DNA of 64,000 nt, taken from NCBI GenBank assembly GCA_930367215.1, contig OV884056.1, positions 121,766,053 through 121,830,052 on the forward strand. The letters are read 5' to 3'. The first letter of the stretch is position 1. Each line of letters opens with the position of its first letter. The position numbers and the translations under genes were made by a program. Origin of the DNA: Pollenia angustigena. Its lineage: Eukaryota > Arthropoda > Insecta > Diptera > Polleniidae. The notes under the pieces are model-generated. The model was not told the DNA's origin, ran no database searches, and worked only from the letters and a program-made list of their open reading frames with translations. Positions 56,628-64,000 of this stretch are shown here, one piece after another.

Positions 56628-57766
56628 CAGGGATGATAAATGAGAAAGCCAATATCGTACCAACGAACTTTTAAAATAGTACTTTTTCGGCCCCAATAGT
56701 ACTAAATAATTTTTTTATAAATTTATTTTGTTTTATTTTTAAAAACAATAATATAATACAACAAAAACAAAAGGTATGAACATCCAATTCATTTGTACAT
56801 GTAAAGTGTAGATAACAAAAAAATTAAAATTTTTTCGCGTTTAAAGCACATCGCGATTCTTGTTCTATAAGTCATTCCCGAAAACTTTGCCAAAGAAAGG
56901 TCAGACCTGTATCATGCGGTTTTAAGGGTTGAGAAATCCATTTTATTTTATGTTTGATTGCCGCCAGATACAGTTTTCATACACTTTAAGATTTTGTCGT
57001 CTTTTTTGTGGTAAATATACGAATATTTCTCAAATGCAATCTTGAGTTTTAAACGAAAATAAAATTTTTAAGCTTGCTAAAAATATTTGCATACTAGCAT
57101 CTTTGGATTGCATTTCCAAATTTATTGTGTTTACAATTTTCAATATGTACTGCAGAAACAGGAAAGGAGTAGAAAGTCCGAATATAATAAAATAATTCTA
57201 TGTAAAATAATAGTGGAGTGGGCTCCCACTGTTCCAAAATTCTGTTGATTACTTCTTGACGTGAAAACCATATTGTTGACGAATATTTGAAAATACATAT
57301 TATGAATTCGTTCCAAAATAATCTTGAATTGAGAGGAAGTCGTCTTTTCTACTATGTAGAACTTTTGCAGAAATGGTTTCCTATGTATATCTTTTAAAAA
57401 CTTGGAAATATCATCAGAAAATGCACGCTTATACTAAATTTAGAATTTGGCATAAGCAATCGTTCAATGAACAAGTACAAAAATCTATTCACAAAAGCGG
57501 AGTTCAGTGTTTGGTGCAAATGGTCTTGCAAAAAAGCAAATGCAGAATTTCATAGCTGTTTTATTAAATCCAACAATCCAAAAATAGAGTTTCCCTTAGA
57601 TTTCATAAAAACACTAAACTCCGCTTATATTCATTGGACAGTAAATACGCGTTGTCATTTGATATTAATTAAAAATATCTAGGTTTTAAAAATTTGGAAA
57701 TAGTACTAAATGAGTCACGGGGGTAACAGCGTACTTTTTAGTTTTGTACCAACTTTATCAACCCTG
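56628..57766. mobile_element. hAT-type element, 1139 bp, 8-bp duplication
   Basis: Ends CAGGGATGATAAA and CAGGGTTGATAAA (complement of the right end), with a perfect GATGATTA duplication at 56620-56627 and 57767-57774. No transposase domain could be read on either strand; ORFs at 57373-57682 lack recognisable motifs. Probably a decayed or internally deleted hAT. Confidence 0.8.
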
Positions 57767-57831
57767 GATGATTATATTGGATTACAAGGAAATTTTCAAA
57801 AATAACCTTGAAACTTTAAAAAATAGACTTT

Positions 57832-58070
57832 CGGGTATGTTCTGTAAATCGAAATGAAGTGGATTTAAAAACGAACAAATTTTGAAAACGAGCCTGTAAA
57901 GAAAGTTCATAAAAATATTTCTTTTTATAAAATCCATACTTTGAGTACCAATTATATTTACAAGAACAACTCATAAAAACAAGAACAACTATAGTAATTT
58001 TGTAAATAATCGAAATCAAAATCTCGTTCGATTTTAAATCCACTTCATTTCAATTTGTAGAACATGCCCG
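57832..58070. mobile_element. MITE, 239 bp
   Basis: Inverted ends of about 48 bp begin CGGG(T/C)ATGTTCT and share GAAATGAAGTGGATTTAAAA. TTT flanks both sides. No ORF. Confidence 0.75.
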
Positions 58071-58104
58071 TTTTTCCTTATTGCCACATAATTGTGTACT
58101 AATT

Positions 58105-58745
58105 TACATATTACCCCGGGTATCCACGTAGCAAAATTTATTGCGGCAAACGTCAAATTTGATTGCTCCATTAAATTTGCGACGTATAGACCGCATATTG
58201 CCATTAGTGGCAATCCATTGCGCAATTATTGTTCTTCTGATTGCTTGAGCAATTATTTCTAACGCTAAGTCTCCACGTAGCAATTTTTATTGATAAGTAC
58301 AAGCAATAACGTCGGAAGAACAATGACAGAACAATGGAGCAATAATTGCTGACTATATTGCTGGAGAACACGTGAAATTGCTTTGCCATAAACAAACGTA
58401 CAGAGAAATGAAATGTCAGATTAATGACAACTCATTTTACAGCACATTGCTAAGCAATAAGAAGAGCAATCATTGCGCTATGGGTTGCCACTCATGGCAA
58501 TATGCGGTCCATACGTCGCTAATTTTATGGAGCAATCAAATTTGACGTTTGCCGCAATAAATATTGCTACGTGGAGACCCGGGGTAAGCAATCTACAGCA
58601 GAATGAGTTGTCATTTATCTGGCATTTTATTTCTCTGTACGTTTGTTTATGGCAAGGCAATTTCACGTGTTCTCCAGCAATATAGTCAGCAATTATTGCT
58701 CCATTGTTCTGTCATTGTTCTGCCGACGTTATTGCTTGTACAAGC
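58105..58745. repeat. Interlocked inverted repeats (A-B-A'-B')
   Basis: Arm A (about 58112-58250) is inverted at A' (about 58449-58585); arm B (about 58270-58440) is inverted at B' (about 58588-58745). A and B both open with TCCACGTAGCAA, and B contains GCAATAACGTCGG as in the H' terminus at 4707. They are therefore H'-derived MITEs in an alternating, not nested, order. Confidence 0.7.
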
Positions 58746-58929
58746 ACCCACAGAAGAGTAACGCCAATACATTCATCAAAATCACTCGTCAAGCTTGCTA
58801 AATATCTAAATTTTTTGATTTTCCATCAAGCATCGTCGGAGTCACACATACAAACTAATTTTCACTAACACAACCTTAATGCTGGATGGGAATTTGACCA
58901 GTGTATTTGGGCCTTTAGTAAAAAAAATA

Positions 58930-59560
58930 TACCTTAAAATACAACCTTGATTTGCCGCTTATTATTTTGTGAAAACAAATGACTTTTACCGCATAGCATG
59001 TAAACTTTAATTCCCCAAGGTGATGGCTTGCCCTTTATATATTGTTTAATGTTTTAATGCCCAGTGAATGGAATTATTATTTTTCGACATATTTCTCGCA
59101 CCGCATCAATTAATGGCCGGGTTTTAACAAACTTATCGTTACATTCGGTTGGAATTTCTAAGTTGTTGCTGAAGTACAGGTTTGATCTTAATTGAAAGAA
59201 ACGTTCGCAGTACATAACAGAGGCCACGGATTCTATTTGCAGATATTTGCTTCAATACATTTTGATTTGGGGCAGTATCATTGTTCCCATAATCATATGA
59301 TTTCCAATGAAGTGCTTCATTTCCTCGGAAGTCGTATGTTTAAATGATATTGGTGTAAGTTGCCATTCTTTCATAAATTTGAGAAGGCAAGTATTTGTCG
59401 AAATAAGATAATGGACGTTTATTTGACAAACTCTCTGATTCATTATCAACCACAACTTCTGGCTCAAAATCAAACGCTTCTGCAGAAAATTCTCCCCGCC
59501 TAAACTGAATTTGTGTCTTATCGGTCACAACATACCTTTCAAACTGATCAATAAACTGGA
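58930..59560 (-). pseudogene. piggyBac transposase N-terminal remnant
   Basis: Minus strand reads FDKYLPSQIYERMATYTN, a stop and frameshift near 59345, then TSEEMKHFIGNHMIMGTMIL and PQIKMYW. After another shift come CERFFQLRSNLYFSNNLEIP, DKFVKTRPLIDAVREI, IPFTG and YIKGKPSPWGIKVYML. This order matches the DDE_Tnp_1_7 domain of PGBD4-type piggyBac transposases. An acidic segment (EPEVVVDNESESLS) precedes it. The catalytic Asp region downstream and the terminal repeats are not found. Multiple lesions show it is old. Confidence 0.75.
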
Positions 59561-59571
59561 CTTCTTCCGAT

Positions 59572-60071
59572 TAGACACGCATACTTGTCTTAAGACATGT
59601 ACGATGGCATACCAAATCTCACTGTGTAATAGCATGTATGTCGAGTATGTCAGACATGTACGTTGGTTTTCAAAAATTTTTGAATTTCTGATGTCTGTCG
59701 CATACCAACATACTCATCTAATAGCGTGTCCGTCATACTTCTTACAAAAATTCAGTTAGCTTTTTGCCGCTGCTGTGTGCATATCGCAAATTAAAAAAAT
59801 GTATTTTTCTAATATTATTATCTGGGAAGAGTTTATTGAGAAATATAAAAGATTCCCACAATTGTGGCAAATAAAATCAGATCTGTACCACAACAAACAA
59901 TTGAAAATTAATGCATACAATGCATTAAAAGAAAACCAACTTTCCGCTTCATTGCCATGTTTTCGCTTAAAAAATTTCTGTGTAATGAAGTATGCTGTCA
60001 GCGTTCGACAGTGTAATAGCTAAACCCAAAGTATGCCATCATACATGTCTTAAGACAAGTATGCGTGTCTA
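59572..60071 (+). mobile_element. 500-bp MITE encoding a MADF-like domain
   Basis: Inverted ends of about 40 bp start TAGACACGCATACTTGTC and contain the palindrome GTCTTAAGAC. Direct AT at 59570-59571 and 60072-60073. Unlike most MITEs it still has an ORF with a MADF-like start (59799-60021), so it looks like a deletion derivative of a MADF-carrying Harbinger. Confidence 0.75.
59799..60021 (+). pseudogene. MADF-domain fragment inside the 500-bp MITE
   Basis: From ATG at 59799: MYFSNIIIWEEFIEKYKRFP, then QLWQIKSDLYHNKQLKINAY and NALKENQ. The WEEFIEKYKRFPQLWQ and NAYNAL pattern fits the first half of a MADF DNA-binding domain. About 74 codons, then the frame runs into the right inverted repeat. 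Too short for a complete MADF-BESS protein. It could still make a small protein; otherwise it is a remnant. Confidence 0.6.
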
Positions 60072-60074
60072 ATA

Positions 60075-60415
60075 GGCCTTTAACGTTCATGTCATTAGCT
60101 ATAACACCTTGGTACGACCCAACTGCTAAATATCTCAAAACAGCAGTTAGTTGTATATTTTTCGGAATGGAACATTTTGGCAAGTGTGCTGCTATATCAC
60201 CCAGTATTAATTGGAAAGCACTCTTGTTAAGGCGGTAAAGCGAAATAAATCTGGAATGTTACTAAATCATTTAAAAAAAAAATTATGTTTACTTACAACT
60301 TCTGCTCCATTTCCTGGTTGATTGAATAAGTCTCTCAAGTAGCGTTTTTTTAGACGCTCATTATTTAACTGTTTTTTTTAGTTCAATTATTGCTAACGAA
60401 CTTGCTCCAGGCATT
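60075..60415 (-). pseudogene. Third Harbinger lineage, N-terminal transposase fragment
   Basis: From ATG at 60415, MPGASSLAIIELKK, a shift in an A run near 60378, then RLKKRYLRDLFNQPGNGAE and a donor near 60300. The next exon reads YRLNKSAFQLILGDIAAHLP and IQLTAVLRYLAVGSYQGVIA, the helix-turn-helix region. No DDE acids are present. Sequence differs clearly from H and H'. The frame continues into the MITE at 60071. Confidence 0.7.
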
Positions 60416-60464
60416 TTTACGCTTCCAGACAGACACTTACTTGAACGTGATTTCAGAACATGCC

Positions 60465-60610
60465 TGTAGCTCGTTTCTGTATTTCTCGCATCGTAAAATT
60501 TCTTACATGAAGTGTAAAACAAAAAATTCCATCGTTTCTCGATTTATGAGATAAAAGTGTTTCTGTATTTGAATGCGAAAACAGACACAACAAATTCTGT
60601 TTATACTGGA
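60465..60610. repeat. Partial relative of the 43904 MITE
   Basis: Shares CCATCGTTTCTCG, TTTCTGTA and AACAGACAC motifs with 43904-44630. Neither end is clean. Confidence 0.4.
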
Positions 60611-60725
60611 ATATTTCCAGTCAAATAAAAGCGAAACGTCAACAAAAGAAATAAATATAATAAAAACAGGGCTGCCAGATTTGACGAGTGATCGTCATCT
60701 TGACGATTTTTTGTTCCGATATTAA

Positions 60726-60840
60726 GTCTGGGTTCACACTATGAACGTTTTCTTTCAGAAAGTGTAAGCTTATTGGTGAGAGGGGAGAGAATAGCAGCAT
60801 GGTCTCTTCCTCTCTCACCCATAAGCTCAGACTTTCTGGA
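60726..60840. mobile_element. Truncated copy of the 56127 MITE
   Basis: Starts GTCTGGGTTCACACTATG after TAA (60723-60725). Shares TTTTCTTTCAGAAAGT and the GGTGAGAGGGGA arm. The right inverted end breaks off after CTCAGACTTTCTGGAAT. Confidence 0.75.
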
Positions 60841-61178
60841 ATTGTGAGGGTGACTACTTTGGCATTGCTTTATTTTATATATATTGGTTAAGATTTCATT
60901 ACTTATTACTAACTTATTTTGTTGGGTGTAGAAATTTTCTTCGAATAAATGAAAACAAAGTTTTAAAAAAAAGAAAACAAAAATTTTGGGGTTTTTTGTT
61001 TAGTTAGCCATGAATTTTCAATTTCTTTTGGATGATATAAAAATGGAAAAATTAAAAAAAAAAAAATTTTGGAAGAAAAAAATTAAATAATTTTGTGAAA
61101 GAAAACTTACTGAGTGTAAATTGAATATAAAAATAATTTTTAATCTTCCAAATTCAACTTATACTATGAACTCGAATT

Positions 61179-61556
61179 ATGTTTTATATTAAATCTTTGC
61201 AAGATCAATTTCCATATAACTATCAGAATGTGTTAAATGCCTCCAAAAGAGAACTTTCTTCTACGACAAAATTAGCACCAACCGAACAATTATTTAATTT
61301 AGTGCCCTTCTTGTCCACACCCATAGTGGCACCCATCCCAACTGCAACCGTTGATAACTTTGTACCTGCTATGCCAAGTGCGCTTACGATGGGTGCATCT
61401 AGTTCAAGTATCAATACTACCGATACCACAATAAGTTTGCCGGCTTATAGAGAAGCTGAACCCAATGCACGTCCTTTGACACCGCCGCCTTATACACCAG
61501 AACCCATAGGAGTCTCGGTTGTCTTGCCCATTACCACGCCCCTACATTCACAATAA
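61179..61556 (+). CDS. Unidentified Pro/Thr/Ser-rich ORF with PPPY motif
   Basis: 125 codons from ATG to TAA. I do not recognise the family. It is rich in Pro, Thr, Ser and Ala and low in Lys after residue 30. It has a PPPYTPEP sequence near residue 108, a PPxY motif that in other proteins binds WW domains. No signal peptide, membrane segment or finger. Its base composition is clearly more GC-rich than the flanking DNA, which supports real or recent coding. It could be the last exon of a host gene (TTTGCAAG at about 61203 is a weak acceptor), a piece of the LTR element that follows, or chance. Confidence 0.45.
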   Translation: MFYIKSLQDQFPYNYQNVLNASKRELSSTTKLAPTEQLFNLVPFLSTPIVAPIPTATVDNFVPAMPSALTMGASSSSINTTDTTISLPAYREAEPNARPLTPPPYTPEPIGVSVVLPITTPLHSQ

Positions 61557-62999
61557 CATGCTAAACTGAGAGATCAAAGAAGTTGTAGTATGTATAGTGG
61601 ATTCTCTATTAAGAATCTAGTGTAGCTTGTGCGTTTTATTTTATATATATATATGTATGTAGTTTAAAGTTCTGAACCGACATTTTTTTTTTTTTTATTG
61701 AAACAAAATTATTATTTTGGGCTTGCCTTTAAAAAAAAACAGACCAAATGTACTTATTTGTTTTAAATTTGAAACTAATTTTATTTTGAGTCCTGTTTGT
61801 TATATTTTATTTTAATGGATTAAATTGTCGTTAGTTAAATTCTTAAATTCATAAGGTCACCTTAATGTTTAGTTAAATTATATTCATTCACCCCATAAAA
61901 TAGGCTATACTAAAATATAAACTTGACACCTTCACAAATTTAAACCTACAACACTTTTTAAATTCATTAAAAAGTGGATGGTATCATACCGGATATAGTT
62001 TATTTTTGAGTATAATATCATCCACACAACACCCATTCATACAAACATAAGCATTACTTATTTTCCATTAATTGTGAAATTTTAAACGTTTTACGCAACT
62101 GTCTACTGTCATCCGGCGCCTGCTGACATCGATGGACGTTAAACAAACGTAAGTTTTTATATTTATATTTCATGTTAACGGCCATGTTGGTTACACACTC
62201 ACTTTATAATAAAATTTACACACTACATAATATAGAAATGTTATATGAACATCTTTGAATTTTAATATTAATTGCAATACGGGTTACCATTGCGTTTATT
62301 TTTTTTTTTTTATAAGTTTTTTTTATTATTGATGTTCATGTTACATTTGATATAAACACAATATATGTACATTAATTATTAATTAATCATAAGATTTATA
62401 CATATTGTCACCTTATAAAATGTATCTTCTGGTTCAATTATGTACACTAAATTAAAATATTATTTTCAATTTAATGAACATCTGGTGACTAATTTTGGAT
62501 GGTTAATGTTTAAGATTTGGTATTAAAGCGTAAAAGGGAAAAATTTTAACTTGAATAAAATTTGCACATATTGTAAATTATTTTATTTAATATGGAATTT
62601 TGAATTTTTTTATTATTTTTATTTACGAAAGGTGAAGTTAAGCGTATGGGTATTATGTGGATTTGTTTAGTTTGTTAATTTTTTTTTTTGTTTGTTTTGT
62701 TTTTGGGCTGACAGCTTACTTCTAATTTTTCGTCAGCATGGAGGGTGGGCTTCGGATCAGTGTAGCAATTTACATCAAAAGCTACACTATTATCTTTTAC
62801 CGCTTCTTCTTTTATTTTATGTGAATGATTATATATTCATAAGCTACCTAAAGTAAAGTCACTGTGACGGTTTCAAGTACATTAATAATTTTATTTTTAT
62901 AAGGGAACACAACTCACTCCCCACCGACGAGCACGGCCGTAATAATAGGTAGCACCGTTCCCAAAAACTAAAATATTAGATTTAAGAATCATTACAGAG
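61557..62999. other. AT-rich region, probably includes the LTR of element D
   Basis: No ORF. A primer-binding site follows at 63005, so the right part must be an LTR that ends near CATTACA (62993). Its left end is unknown because no second copy is in the window. A donor-like ACGTAAGTTTTT is at 62149. Confidence 0.45.
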
Positions 63000-63004
63000 A
63001 ATTT

Positions 63005-63022
63005 TGGCGCCCAACGTGGGGC
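63005..63022 (+). other. Primer-binding site of LTR element D
   Basis: TGGCGCCCAACGTGGGGC, identical over 18 bases to the site of A at 21029, but followed by GTCAG instead of TCGAA. It shows a second LTR retroelement in + orientation entering the right edge. Confidence 0.75.
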
Positions 63023-64000
63023 GTCAGTAGGCGTTATTTTTAAATTTCTTGTGCAATTTTCATCTAGATGCTGAGGACTCTGAATCTTCTGTGGGTAATG
63101 ATTTACATAATGAACTCTTTTACTTTATTATTTTCACTTTACATATGACTTTTGGTTTCATTAATTTTTCAACTGTGTATGATAAACAATTCCCGGTATG
63201 ATATTTAATGCATCAGAAGTTTAACAGGGCTTGGGTTCAAGCTTGAGAAGTTGATCTGGTGGTTATCGGATTCAATCCTCGTTTGACACTTTCCCTATTC
63301 TAAATCTGTCTACTATTTCTATTTATTCTTTTTCTTCAAAATTTACTTTTCCTAGTTTGTATTTTCTGTATATATGGACTTAAAGTAACTGGATTTGTAA
63401 TCGGTTATTTTCCTATAACGGATAATCAATCCCTAACTTCCTTTCTAGAACTTATTGTTGTTTTGGATATGATTGTTTTGGTATTTGTCGAAAGGTTCCA
63501 GCAATTATAAGTGCTTTATTTCTTCCTCTCTTTTCTTTCAGTCTTCTTTGCGGTAACTGATTATTATTTTATATTAATTTTTTTTATTTGTTTATTGTTT
63601 TATTTTAATTTGTAATTTTGATTTTTAGTTTTAAACTTTTCCCTCTGTACCCCTTCCTATACACACAAAAAAATTCATAGGTAAAATTACCTAAGAATAT
63701 GGTATAAAATTAACTAAGCGCAAGGGTAGCATGGCAGTATCTAAGTTTCTTAGGTAATAAAACGTTTAACTTAGGTAATTTCTATGTTCGAAAAAGTATC
63801 TAATAATATTGTTAAAATTACAAAGAAACTTTGGAAATTTACCAATGATAACAAAGTTAGTTTATATTTTTATTTTAGAAAAGTTATCTAAGTTATATTT
63901 TGTACAAGAACATAGGTTTTAGGTAAATTTACTACATACTTTTTTTTTAATAAAAAAGCATTTTTAAAAAAAAACTATATACTTTTTTAACCTTTTTAAT
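63023..64000 (+). other. Leader of element D, truncated by the window
   Basis: T-rich sequence with no gag ORF yet. From 63661 ACACACAAAAAAATTCATAGG and a TAGGTAAAATTACCTA palindrome suggest a MITE beginning inside the leader. Confidence 0.45.

Noticed and set aside
1..64000. tRNA, rRNA or other structural RNA genes
   Set aside because: None recognised by eye. The tRNA-like matches are primer-binding sites of LTR elements.

Overview
The window is an AT-rich eukaryotic (insect, most likely dipteran) stretch of almost pure nested transposable elements. The organism call is inference. It rests on short phase-checked introns, a P-superfamily element, several PIF/Harbinger lineages with Myb/SANT or MADF partner genes, Ty3/gypsy elements, and primer-binding sites that match my recollection of insect tRNA-Lys(CUU). 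I see no convincing host gene. The only non-transposon candidate is a 125-codon Pro/Thr-rich ORF at 61179-61556. No tRNA, rRNA or CRISPR array was recognised.

Layout. 1-650: diverged tandem repeats and a MITE. 648-4630: Harbinger family H, copy 1 (H1). 4670-8923: a second Harbinger lineage (H') inserted in the right flank of H1. 9331-10768: a 5' fragment of family H (H3) split by a Helitron-like element. 10769-42918: a very large Ty3/gypsy element, 'A'. 42919-53059: family H copy 2 (H2), holding two nested MITEs, an unclassified insertion, a P element and a hAT element. 53094-60850: MITEs, hAT and piggyBac remnants and Harbinger pieces. 61179-64000: the PPPY-containing ORF, then the leader of another LTR element ('D') that runs off the window.

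Element A is the most unusual object. Its two terminal repeats are about 10 kb each, longer than its roughly 7.2 kb internal region. Both carry the same antisense Ty3/gypsy element ('B', B1 and B2) at the same place with the same 4-bp target duplication. A tRNA-Lys type primer-binding site lies just inside the left repeat, so these look like true LTRs and A probably retrotransposed with B aboard. Later, a full-length LINE entered only the right LTR, leaving a perfect 13-bp duplication; the left LTR keeps the empty site. That LINE has intact ORFs whose junction is a canonical A AAA AAC heptamer followed directly by the ORF1 stop. ORF2 has no ATG before its endonuclease domain, so -1 ribosomal frameshifting is the likely route to ORF2.

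Most other elements are dead: frameshifts and a nonsense codon in A gag-pol, a YVDE active-site variant in B1, a 332-bp RT deletion in B2, a nonsense codon and lost zinc ligand in the P THAP domain, and complementary lesions in H1 and H2. Pairwise comparison of repeated copies supplies several pre-insertion sites, so many boundaries can be fixed to the base. Boundaries were read by eye; no database search was possible.
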